This document shows positions 1 through 6,869 of a stretch of 64,000 nucleotides of DNA, piece after piece. Positions within the stretch are counted from its first letter, which is position 1. The number at the start of each line of letters is the position of its first letter. The position numbers and the translations under genes are program-made. The stretch is from Flavobacteriales bacterium (lineage in GTDB: Bacteria; Bacteroidota; Bacteroidia; Flavobacteriales_F; PHOS-HE28). The notes beneath the pieces are model-generated. The model had not been told where the DNA came from. It made no database searches and saw only the letters and a program-made list of their open reading frames with translations. The DNA is taken from NCBI GenBank assembly GCA_016715995.1, contig JADJXF010000022.1, positions 1 to 64,000 of the forward strand. The letters run 5' to 3'.

Positions 1-122
1 CCCTCATCCGAATCTCGTTCGGAATCGACGCCGACGGACCAACAAGCAAGACCGAAAGCATTTAACGGGCACCACAACCCGAACGGATTTCTGACCTCTT
101 CACTTTTCCCTCTCTCAACACG
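1..122. other. Leader region upstream of nrdB
   Basis: No coding region is visible. A small inverted repeat at 7-23 has arms TCCGAA and TTCGGA around a 5-nt loop; it could be the end of an upstream transcript. No TAnnTTTG-type box is evident close to the nrdB start. Confidence 0.4.
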
Positions 123-1148
123 ATGAGCAACGATACCCAGATGAGCATGGAGCTCCCCGTCGATCCCGCCTTCACCAATGAGCCGCTCCTGAAGGAGAAC
201 AAGGATCGCTTCGTCATCTTCCCCATCCAGCACCACGACATCTGGAACTTCTATAAAAAGCACGAGGCCAGCTTCTGGACCGCGGAGGAGATCGACCTCC
301 ACGCCGACCTCGTGGACTGGGCCGAGAAGCTCAACGACGACGAGCGTTACTTCATCAAGCATGTGCTCGCCTTCTTCGCCGCCAGTGATGGCATCGTGAA
401 CGAGAACCTCGCGGAGAACTTCCTTCACGAGGTGCAGTACCCCGAGGCGCGCTTCTTCTACGGCTTCCAGATCGCCATGGAGAACATCCACAGCGAGACC
501 TACAGTCTGCTGATCGACACGCTGATCAAGGATCCGCTGGAGAAGGACCGCCTGCTGCATGCCATCGACACCGTGCCCTGCGTGAAGAAGAAAGCCGACT
601 GGGCCATGAAGTGGATCGGCAAGGGGACCTTCGCCGAGCGCCTCATCGCCTTCGCCGCAGTGGAGGGCATCTTCTTCAGCGGCAGCTTCTGCTCCATCTT
701 CTGGCTGAAGAAGCGCGGCCTCATGCCCGGCCTCAGCTTCAGCAACGAGCTCATCAGCCGCGACGAGGGCCTGCACTGCGACTTCGCCTGCCTGCTCTAC
801 ACCAAGCACCTGTTGAACAAGCTCCCGAAGAAGACCGTGGAGACCATCATCCGCGACGCCGTGGAGATCGAGAAGGAGTTCGTGACCGACGCGCTGCCCG
901 TGAACCTGATCGGCATGAACGCCAAGCTGATGCAGCAGTACATCGAGTTCGTGGCCGATCGCCTGCTGATGGAACTGGGCAACGAGAAGATCTACCACGC
1001 CCTGAACCCCTTCGACTTCATGGAGATGATCTCCCTGCAGGGCAAGACCAACTTCTTCGAGAAGCGCGTGGGCGAATACCAGAAGGCCGGGGTGCTCAAC
1101 AAGGACAACGAGCAGACCAAGAAGTTCACGCTGGACGCTGATTTCTAG
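123..1148 (+). CDS. nrdB: Class Ia ribonucleotide reductase, beta (radical) subunit NrdB
   Basis: This 341-aa protein generates the tyrosyl radical used by NrdA to reduce ribonucleoside diphosphates to deoxyribonucleotides in the cytoplasm. The signature ENIHSETY places a metal-ligand Glu at 120, His at 123 and the radical Tyr at 127, matching the E-x2-H-x3-Y pattern of class Ia/b beta subunits. Further helical ligands lie in the FFSGSF and DEGLHCDF regions. The acidic tail FTLDADF is the typical peptide that docks onto NrdA. It is followed by nrdA on the same strand after a 316-bp gap, so the two may be co-transcribed or have separate promoters. The ATG start at 123 gives a normal family length. 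Confidence 0.97.
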   Translation: MSNDTQMSMELPVDPAFTNEPLLKENKDRFVIFPIQHHDIWNFYKKHEASFWTAEEIDLHADLVDWAEKLNDDERYFIKHVLAFFAASDGIVNENLAENFLHEVQYPEARFFYGFQIAMENIHSETYSLLIDTLIKDPLEKDRLLHAIDTVPCVKKKADWAMKWIGKGTFAERLIAFAAVEGIFFSGSFCSIFWLKKRGLMPGLSFSNELISRDEGLHCDFACLLYTKHLLNKLPKKTVETIIRDAVEIEKEFVTDALPVNLIGMNAKLMQQYIEFVADRLLMELGNEKIYHALNPFDFMEMISLQGKTNFFEKRVGEYQKAGVLNKDNEQTKKFTLDADF

Positions 1149-1464
1149 TTGAACAGAGGGCAGTCAGCAGTTGGCAGTCGGCAATCGCTAACCCTACCAG
1201 CCGCTAACTGCCTACTGCTAACTGCCCGCTGCCTACTGGCATTCCAGCAACTCACATTGACCAGTTGACGAAGACCCGACGAGCGACCTCGGGACAGGAA
1301 ATAGGAAGAAGACTTTAGAACCGCGAGAACGGAAGGACCAGCGAACCAGCAATCGGGAATCAGCTAATCCGCCAAGCCTCCCCCTCGCACCAGCAACATC
1401 CCATTCACCCCCCTTCACCGTGCGCGGGAGCCTGCGGTGCCGGGCCAATACCCACCAACAACAC
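1149..1464. repeat. Intergenic nrdB-nrdA region with word repeats and a long imperfect hairpin
   Basis: The 316-bp gap contains no convincing gene. It is built from reiterated words such as AACTGCC, CTACTGC, GGCAGTC and AATCAGC. The left arm 1158-1184 pairs imperfectly with 1201-1227 (about 22 of 27 positions), giving a long interrupted stem. It could end nrdB transcripts or be a decayed repeat element. Similar AATCAGC/GGAATC words recur at 12742-12790. Confidence 0.55.
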
Positions 1465-4122
1465 ATGTATGTAGTCAAGCGCGACGGCCGCCGGGAGGCA
1501 GTGAAATTCGACAAGATCACCGCCCGTGTGAAGAAGCTCTGCTATGAGCTCGATCCCATCGTGGATGCCACCCAGGTCACCCTCAAGGTGATCGACGGCA
1601 TCTTCGACGGCGTCACCACCACGCAACTCGACAACCTCACCGCCGAGGTGGCCGCCACCATGACGGTGAAGCACCCGGACTATGCGCAGCTCGCCAGCCG
1701 CATCGCCGTGAGCAACCTGCACAAGAACACCAAGAAGTCCTTCTCGGAAACGATGAAGGACCTCTACACCTATATGGACCCGAAGACCGGCGCCAAGGCA
1801 GCGCTGCTCGCCGACGATGTCCACGAGATCATCGCGAAGAACGCCGAGGTGCTCGATAGCGCCATCATCTACGACCGCGACTTCAACTACGACTACTTCG
1901 GCTTCAAGACCCTCGAGCGCAGCTACCTCCTTCGCCTGCACGGGCAAGTGGTGGAGCGTCCGCAGCACATGCTCATGCGCGTGGCCATCGGCATCCACAA
2001 GAGCGACCTCGAGAGCGCCATCCGCACCTACAACGACCTGAGCGAAGGCTGGTACACCCACGCCACGCCCACGCTCTTCAACGCCGGCTCGCCCAAGCCG
2101 CAGATGAGCAGCTGCTTCCTCCTGCAGCTGAAGGACGACAGCATCAGCGGCATCTACGACACGCTGAAGCAGTGCGCGCAGATCAGCCAGAGCGCCGGCG
2201 GCATCGGCCTGAGCGTGCATAACCTGCGCGCGAAGGGCAGCTACATCAAGGGCACCAACGGCACCAGCAACGGCATCGTGCCCATGCTGCGCGTCTTCAA
2301 CGACACCGCGCGTTACGTGGACCAGGGCGGCGGCAAGCGCAAAGGCAGCTTCGCCATCTACCTGGAGCCCTGGCACGCCGACGTGTTCGACTTCCTCGAG
2401 CTCAAGAAGAACCACGGCAAGGAAGAGATGCGCGCGCGCGACCTCTTCTACGCCATGTGGATCCCCGACCTCTTCATGAAGCGCGTGGAGCAGAACGGCA
2501 ACTGGACGCTCATGTGCCCCAACGAGTGCCCCGGCCTCTGCGACACCTTCGGCGATAAGTTCGAGGAGCTGTACGAAGGCTACGAGCAAGCCGGCAAGGG
2601 CCGCAGCACCATCAAGGCGCAGGACCTCTGGTTCAAGATCCTCGAGAGCCAGATCGAGACCGGCACGCCCTACATCCTCTTCAAGGACGCTGCCAACAGC
2701 AAGAGCAACCAGCAGAACCTGGGCACCATCAAGAGCAGCAACCTCTGCACGGAGATCATCGAGTACACCAGCCCCGATGAAGTGGCCGTGTGCAACCTCG
2801 GCTCCATCGCGCTGCCCAAGTTCGTGGAGAAGGGCAAGTTCGATCACGACAAGCTCTTCGAGGTCACCTACCAGCTCACGAAGAACCTCAACCGCGTCAT
2901 CGACGAGAACTACTACCCGATCCCCGAGGCCAAGCGCAGCAACATGCGCCACCGCCCCATCGGCATCGGCGTGCAGGGCCTGGCGGATGCCTTCATCCTG
3001 ATGCGCTACCCCTTCGATAGCGTCGAAGCGAAAGTGCTCAACCGCGAGGTCTTCGAGACCATCTACTACGCCGCCCTTACCGCCAGCAAGGACCTCGCGA
3101 AGGAGTACGGCCCCTACGAGACCTACGAAGGCAGCCCCATGAGCAAGGGCGTCTTCCAGCCCGACATGTGGAAGGCTAGCCCCGGAGCCTCATCCGGGGT
3201 GAAACCATCCGACCGTTGGGAGTGGGACGCGCTGCGTGCCGAAGTGAAGGAGCACGGCGTGCGCAACAGCCTGCTGCTCGCACCCATGCCCACCGCCAGC
3301 ACCGCGCAGATCCTCGGCAACAACGAGTGCTTCGAACCTTACACCAGCAACATCTACACGCGCCGCGTGCTCAGCGGCGAGTTCGTGGTGGTGAACAAGT
3401 ACCTGCTGCGCGACCTGGTGAAGCTCGGCCTCTGGGGAGAGGACCTCAAGAACAAGATCATCGGCGCCAACGGCAGCGTGGCCAACATCCCCGAGATCCC
3501 GCAGAACCTCAAGGACCTCTACAAGACCGCGTGGGAGATCAGCCAGAAGGTCATCATCGACATGGCCGCGGACCGTGGCGCCTACATCTGCCAGAGCCAG
3601 AGCCTCAACATCTTCATGGAGAACGCCAATTTCGGCAAGCTCACCAGCATGCACTTCTACAGCTGGAAGGCGGGCCTGAAGACCGGCATGTACTACCTGC
3701 GCACCAAGGCCGCCACCGACGCCATCAAGTTCACCGTGGACAAGGCCAAGCTCACCCAGACAGCGCCCTCCCTGAGCAACGCCGAAGGCGTAGATCGCAG
3801 CACGCATAGCGTGCGAGAGCTCGAAGGGGCGCGTGTCGAAGCGAAGGTGGTTGCAACCAACGGCATCGCCGTGGGCAGCACCGTGATCCTGGAGCCCGTG
3901 ATGAGCGGACCCACCACTACCCGCGTAGTGTCTCCGGTGGAAGCCCCACGCGTAATGGAGCCCATGACCCGCGCAGGCGAGGACAACAACGACCTGCCCA
4001 TGACCGCCGTGGAAGCCAACAACGCCGAGCGCATGAACGCACTCAGCAAACAAGCGCAGGCGCAGAAGGAGATCTCGTGCTCACTGGATGATCCAGAGGG
4101 GTGTGAGATGTGCAGTGGGTAG
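1465..4122 (+). CDS. nrdA: Class Ia ribonucleotide reductase, alpha (catalytic) subunit NrdA
   Basis: The 885-aa catalytic subunit reduces NDPs together with NrdB. An ATP-cone domain occupies about residues 1-95 and starts YVVKRDGRR. The barrel includes the SSNLCTEI and CNLGSIAL active-site segments, and the C-terminal CEMC pair is the shuttle that accepts electrons from thioredoxin or glutaredoxin. I chose ATG 1465 over an upstream in-frame GTG at 1420, because the ATP cone begins right there and the extra 15 residues look like non-coding sequence. Oddities: a short insert around 3174-3210 (KASPGASSGVKPSD) and a roughly 100-residue spacer (about 3770-4070) before the Cys tail. Both are rich in DNA palindromes and unlike the conserved family core. 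Confidence 0.97.
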   Translation: MYVVKRDGRREAVKFDKITARVKKLCYELDPIVDATQVTLKVIDGIFDGVTTTQLDNLTAEVAATMTVKHPDYAQLASRIAVSNLHKNTKKSFSETMKDLYTYMDPKTGAKAALLADDVHEIIAKNAEVLDSAIIYDRDFNYDYFGFKTLERSYLLRLHGQVVERPQHMLMRVAIGIHKSDLESAIRTYNDLSEGWYTHATPTLFNAGSPKPQMSSCFLLQLKDDSISGIYDTLKQCAQISQSAGGIGLSVHNLRAKGSYIKGTNGTSNGIVPMLRVFNDTARYVDQGGGKRKGSFAIYLEPWHADVFDFLELKKNHGKEEMRARDLFYAMWIPDLFMKRVEQNGNWTLMCPNECPGLCDTFGDKFEELYEGYEQAGKGRSTIKAQDLWFKILESQIETGTPYILFKDAANSKSNQQNLGTIKSSNLCTEIIEYTSPDEVAVCNLGSIALPKFVEKGKFDHDKLFEVTYQLTKNLNRVIDENYYPIPEAKRSNMRHRPIGIGVQGLADAFILMRYPFDSVEAKVLNREVFETIYYAALTASKDLAKEYGPYETYEGSPMSKGVFQPDMWKASPGASSGVKPSDRWEWDALRAEVKEHGVRNSLLLAPMPTASTAQILGNNECFEPYTSNIYTRRVLSGEFVVVNKYLLRDLVKLGLWGEDLKNKIIGANGSVANIPEIPQNLKDLYKTAWEISQKVIIDMAADRGAYICQSQSLNIFMENANFGKLTSMHFYSWKAGLKTGMYYLRTKAATDAIKFTVDKAKLTQTAPSLSNAEGVDRSTHSVRELEGARVEAKVVATNGIAVGSTVILEPVMSGPTTTRVVSPVEAPRVMEPMTRAGEDNNDLPMTAVEANNAERMNALSKQAQAQKEISCSLDDPEGCEMCSG
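3180..3199. repeat. Palindrome inside nrdA (insert 1)
   Basis: Perfect 7-bp arms CCCCGGA and TCCGGGG surround a 6-nt loop. It lies within the coding sequence, where the translated residues (about PGASSG) look like extra sequence between conserved blocks. This suggests an in-frame inserted palindromic element. Confidence 0.6.
3800..3930. repeat. Cluster of palindromes in the nrdA C-terminal spacer
   Basis: Three perfect inverted repeats fall within 131 bp. GCACGC/GCGTGC lies around ATA at 3800-3814. The uninterrupted 12-bp palindrome TGGTTGCAACCA is at 3848-3859. CACTAC/GTAGTG lies around CCGC at 3915-3930. All sit in a non-conserved linker ahead of the redox-active Cys tail. Confidence 0.6.
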
Positions 4123-4143
4123 TAAGAGCATTTAATGAACAAA

Positions 4144-4173
4144 GCGCAGGGCTCACGGAAGTGGGCCCTGCGC
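4144..4173 (+). terminator. Hairpin downstream of nrdA
   Basis: Perfect 9-bp arms GCGCAGGGC and GCCCTGCGC enclose a 12-nt loop, 21 bp after the nrdA stop. There is no T-tract after it, so it is a probable rather than a classical intrinsic terminator. Confidence 0.6.
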
Positions 4174-4192
4174 ATCACAACCCCATTCGAGC

Positions 4193-4477
4193 ATGAAACC
4201 TTCGTCCAACATCGAGGCCGAAATCCTAAGTCACTTCGATGCTCAACAAGCGAACGGAGTACTCCACGTTGGTCTAATCATATGTGATGATGCACACGCG
4301 AGGTTGCTGGAGCATCTTGTGGCTACAGGCAAGGTGGCGGTGAGGCAATCCGGGCAGCGCTCACGGCTAGCACTCATTCCAGTTTTCAGAGTCAAGGATT
4401 ACGCAGGGCCCGGATACCGAATTGGGCCGCTGGAGGACATCAGTCGAGAATGGAGGAATATCATGGACGGGCAGTGA
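4193..4477 (+). CDS. Hypothetical protein, 94 aa
   Basis: I do not recognise this small, probably cytoplasmic protein. It has no signal peptide or membrane segment. The N-terminal half (ILSHFDAQQANGVLHVGLI) looks helix plus strand, and the middle is basic (RQSGQRSR). It opens a patch of small, less GC-rich genes between nrdA and the 6.9-kb adhesin. The ATG at 4193 is the only sensible start. A plain hypothetical is the safest reading. Confidence 0.6.
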   Translation: MKPSSNIEAEILSHFDAQQANGVLHVGLIICDDAHARLLEHLVATGKVAVRQSGQRSRLALIPVFRVKDYAGPGYRIGPLEDISREWRNIMDGQ

Positions 4478-4542
4478 TTCTTTTCTCGCTGGGCGCCCTT
4501 CGCTCGCACGTGATGCCATCCGTGCTCACGGGCCAATAGAAG

Positions 4543-4923
4543 CTATTTCTTCATGTCCATTATGGTAACGTAGCTGCCAGCCTTGCAGGCGATTGTAAGT
4601 TCTGTCCCATCCGTTCCCCCGCTGCTGACCATGAAAGGGAACTTGCCACCGGCCCATATCGGAAACCTGCCTTCGGGGTCTATGTTCAAATGGTACATAT
4701 CGGACATGCCCGAGACGGGTTCTATCCGAGCCTGATCCGCATTTGCGCTATTGCGCTTTATGGCACAAATACAGCCAGGACCCATTGTATAGATCCCCCA
4801 TGTGTGGCCTAGCATAACGTCATAGACTTGGAAGAAATCCTTGTCCGGACTACCCATGCGCATCTCTGTTTGAGCATGGGCAAGCACTGGCAGGAATAGA
4901 CCGATTGTTAGTAGGCTGCGCAT
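4543..4923 (-). CDS. Secreted hypothetical protein, 126 aa
   Basis: The N-terminus MRSLLTIGLFLPVLAHAQ is a typical Sec signal peptide with an AHA|Q cleavage site, so the mature protein of about 108 residues is exported. The mature part holds three Cys, including a CIC motif near residue 52, and no domain I recognise. No T9SS sorting domain or lipobox is present, so a periplasmic location is likely. A palindromic element at 4964-4986 lies just upstream of the start. It converges on the preceding 94-aa gene. Confidence 0.7.
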   Translation of the reverse strand: MRSLLTIGLFLPVLAHAQTEMRMGSPDKDFFQVYDVMLGHTWGIYTMGPGCICAIKRNSANADQARIEPVSGMSDMYHLNIDPEGRFPIWAGGKFPFMVSSGGTDGTELTIACKAGSYVTIMDMKK

Positions 4924-4963
4924 GGGTGTAAATCTAGAACCGTTCCCGCGAATCTCTTCCGCT

Positions 4964-4986
4964 GGTTCGGGTCACAGATCCGAACC
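4964..4986. repeat. REP-like palindromic element, copy A
   Basis: Two 10-nt arms (GGTTCGGGTC and GATCCGAACC, 9 of 10 pairing) flank an ACA loop. The reverse complement of the element at 5988-6010 matches it at about 20 of 23 positions, so the two are inverted copies. Each sits just upstream of a minus-strand secreted-protein gene. Confidence 0.6.
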
Positions 4987-5090
4987 ACAGGTATAGATTC
5001 GACCAACGGAGAGGGTCTGCGGATGGCCGCTGCGCTGAGCCGTGGCGGTAAGGCCAAAGCAAATTGCGACCAAAGTCCAACTGTACCACA

Positions 5091-5579
5091 ATGACAACAC
5101 TAGTGCAACAACTCACACACGGTGAGCCTTGGCTCGAGGCCTGGGTAACCCAACCCAAGCCACATCCGTCATCGGATGACTTGCAGCTTGCGCCTGTAAG
5201 AACCGTTGCCTACATAGATACCGGCTCTACGCAAACCCACATACACTGTGGGTTGCTTGCGGAGATTGGGAATCATCCACTTGGTCCGGCACCCAACATG
5301 GTCAGCACCGGAAATGGGATGCGCCAACCAATGCGGCACTGTGTGAGCCTGCGCTTGGTTGCGGATGAAGGCCAACTAGTCTTTCCCCGGATAGAGGTAA
5401 TCGACTACGATGTGACCCGTATGCATGAAGCTCGCCATCACATTAAGGTGTTGATCGGACTTGACATATTGAAGCACTGTCGGGTCTATTGCGACTTCAC
5501 GAAGTCAAAGCGGCTTACAATGCGCTTTGATGATAGTGCAGCCATGGATATTCTAGCTGCTAGCATAATGCCTCATTAG
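5091..5579 (+). CDS. Retropepsin-like aspartic protease, single domain
   Basis: The protein is 162 aa from ATG 5091; a TTG at 5064 would add 9 residues. YIDTGSTQTHI carries the DTG(S/T) active-site loop of retropepsin-like aspartyl proteases, and VLIGLDILKHC matches the family's later I-G-x-D-x-L flap-closing strand. One Asp per chain implies a homodimer, as in viral and bacterial retropepsins. There is no signal peptide or transmembrane segment, so it should be cytoplasmic, unlike many membrane-anchored bacterial relatives. It stands alone between two convergent or divergent secreted genes in the accessory patch. Substrate unknown. Confidence 0.72.
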   Translation: MTTLVQQLTHGEPWLEAWVTQPKPHPSSDDLQLAPVRTVAYIDTGSTQTHIHCGLLAEIGNHPLGPAPNMVSTGNGMRQPMRHCVSLRLVADEGQLVFPRIEVIDYDVTRMHEARHHIKVLIGLDILKHCRVYCDFTKSKRLTMRFDDSAAMDILAASIMPH

Positions 5580-5594
5580 GCCCGGAATCTGAGC

Positions 5595-5609
5595 GTAGCC
5601 TTCGGCTAC
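5595..5609. terminator. Hairpin between convergent genes
   Basis: Arms GTAGCC and GGCTAC surround TTC, between the stop codons of the protease (ends 5579) and the KTSC gene (ends 5613). A compact bidirectional terminator is plausible, but no clear T-tract follows. Confidence 0.45.
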
Positions 5610-5612
5610 CCC

Positions 5613-5936
5613 CTAATAGCTCCTTGGGATGTACATCGGGTAGCCCAAGGGGTCGGTCGAATAGATGTCGGTTGACCGCTGTTGTTGGCAGCGGTATCGT
5701 CCCCGAATGACTTGGTTATAATAGGTGCCAGGGCTTTGTGCTCGAATCAGGCCAGCGAATACGATTCGGTCAACTCCGCAGAACTGGTAGACCTCGCCTT
5801 GCATTTTCATTAATAGAATGTCTTGTTCATAGCATACAACGCTGATCCAATCTGAACGGCCACTCAGGTCGTAGCAATCTTGGGAGAAGGATCCCAGCGA
5901 AACGACGCTCAGTAGACAGACCAGCATGGCCTTCAT
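5613..5936 (-). CDS. Secreted KTSC-domain protein
   Basis: The protein is 107 aa from the ATG at 5936. The in-frame upstream extension to 6173 is rejected because a signal peptide (MKAMLVCLLSVVSLGSFSQ) begins at this Met. The mature part fits the small KTSC fold: S-x-W-I-x-x-V-x-Y at the start, a central beta hairpin ending YQF, and the closing YYNQVIRGRY, which corresponds to the family's F-N-x-x-I-R-x-x-Y. KTSC domains are small and poorly understood, and usually cytoplasmic or fused to lysyl-tRNA synthetase-like contexts. A secreted version is unusual. No T9SS tail is visible. Confidence 0.68.
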   Translation of the reverse strand: MKAMLVCLLSVVSLGSFSQDCYDLSGRSDWISVVCYEQDILLMKMQGEVYQFCGVDRIVFAGLIRAQSPGTYYNQVIRGRYRCQQQRSTDIYSTDPLGYPMYIPRSY

Positions 5937-6166
5937 GATGCATCGAATATACCAGCTATCCTCCGCTCCCGCGAGTCGCTTCTCGCTGATTCGGATCTGT
6001 GATCCGGACCACACCTTTAGTTTAAGCCCACGTGGGGTGTCTCCCCACCAGCGCAGCGGTCTTCCGAGCGGGCGGCAAATGCGTGGCGGAGGAGACTTTG
6101 CCTCCGGTAGGCAAGCATGCGTCTCGCAGCCGTGCTCGCGGGCACGAGACCGATTAACTTGGCGCC
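5937..6166. other. Intergenic region with three hairpins ahead of the toxin-antitoxin operon
   Basis: No gene is visible. It contains the palindromic element at 5988-6010, a perfect 6-bp hairpin GTGGGG/CCCCAC at 6032-6048, and CGGAGG/CCTCCG around 8 nt at 6087-6106. The box TAACTTGG at 6155-6162 lies 4 nt before the antitoxin ATG and may be its promoter. Confidence 0.5.
5988..6010. repeat. REP-like palindromic element, copy B (inverted)
   Basis: Arms GATTCGGATC and GATCCGGACC flank a TGT loop. It is the inverted counterpart of 4964-4986, at about 20 of 23 positions. It lies upstream of the KTSC gene in the same relation that copy A has to the 126-aa gene. Confidence 0.6.
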
Positions 6167-6385
6167 ATGGCACGCTACGTATTGGACATCGCCGACCCAG
6201 GCAAGCGCAAGTTGTTCGATCAACTGCTGAAGGAGTTGGACTTCGTCGAAGTGGTGAACATCTTCAAGACCGGCAAAAAGGCGCAAGTGGCCCTGGAGGT
6301 GATGGAGGCGATGGAGGATGTGAAGGCGCACCTCACCGGTCGCAAGAAACTGAAGTCCGCCAAGCAGTTGCTGGATGAGCTTTGA
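6167..6385 (+). CDS. Antitoxin of RelE/ParE-type toxin-antitoxin pair
   Basis: This 72-aa acidic/basic helical protein lies directly upstream of, and overlaps by 11 bp, a RelE/ParE-family toxin. It has no obvious ribbon-helix-helix or HTH signature. The C-terminal half (KKLKSAKQLLDEL) looks like the flexible toxin-wrapping segment common in such antitoxins. Size, order and overlap are those of type II TA operons, so the antitoxin role is inferred from context. Hairpins upstream could be autoregulatory operators. Confidence 0.75.
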   Translation: MARYVLDIADPGKRKLFDQLLKELDFVEVVNIFKTGKKAQVALEVMEAMEDVKAHLTGRKKLKSAKQLLDEL

Positions 6386-6701
6386 TGTGAAGTATTCGCC
6401 CGTGTTCGAGCGGGCGATCAAACGGTTGGCGAAGAAGTATCCTTCCGTCCGTGGCGACCTTGCCGCGTTGATCGCGGAACTCGCCGACGAACCGCGCACC
6501 GGAACACCGCTCGGCAAGGATTGCTACAAGGTGCGCATGGCCATCCGGTCAAAAGGCAAGGGCCGCTCCGGTGGCGCAAGGGTGATCACCTGTGTGAAGG
6601 TGGTGAAGAGCATGGTGATCCTGCTCACGGTTTACGACAAGTCCGAGACAGACACGATCCGCGATAACGAACTTGGTCGCTTACTGGCACTGATCGGATA
6701 A
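6375..6701 (+). CDS. RelE/ParE-family toxin
   Basis: A 108-aa basic protein with the family's opening (FDVKYSPVFERAIKRLAKKYPS), a helical hairpin, and a beta-sheet core (CYKVRMAIRSKGKGRSGGARVITCV) ending ILLTVYDKSE. RelE-type members cut mRNA on the ribosome, and ParE-type members poison gyrase; the sequence alone does not decide which. The SKGKGRSGGARV loop is typical of a Bacteroidota subgroup of these toxins. ATG 6375 overlaps the antitoxin end, implying translational coupling. A GC-rich hairpin at 6713-6730 follows the stop. Confidence 0.85.
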   Translation: MSFDVKYSPVFERAIKRLAKKYPSVRGDLAALIAELADEPRTGTPLGKDCYKVRMAIRSKGKGRSGGARVITCVKVVKSMVILLTVYDKSETDTIRDNELGRLLALIG

Positions 6702-6712
6702 CCTCTATGCCT

Positions 6713-6730
6713 CGGCGGGCAAGCCTGCCG
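6713..6730 (+). terminator. Hairpin after the toxin gene
   Basis: Arms CGGCGGGC and GCCTGCCG (one G-T pair) flank AA, 11 bp after the toxin stop. It is a probable transcript end, without a T-tract. Confidence 0.45.
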
Positions 6731-6852
6731 CTCGTGGCCGTGATCACAGCCCGCGCGTCGCTTCCCCAAACGCGTGGCTCAGGACAGATCCCGCCAAATG
6801 GGTGTGCAATGGCAACCGATTCCCCGCCGACTCGTCACCGGAGCGGAAGACC

Positions 6853-6860
6853 TAGATTCG
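6853..6860 (+). promoter_or_regulatory. -7 box TAGATTCG for the P-domain adhesin
   Basis: This near-consensus Bacteroidota TAnnTTTG box ends 9 nt before ATG 6870. It supports that start over the upstream in-frame GTG at 6774. Confidence 0.5.
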
Positions 6861-6869
6861 ACCGCCCGC

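Noticed and set aside
1405..2952. 515-aa minus-strand ORF across nrdA
   Set aside because: Shadow of a long conserved gene; the product is Val/Leu/Ala/Glu/His-rich with no recognisable domain.
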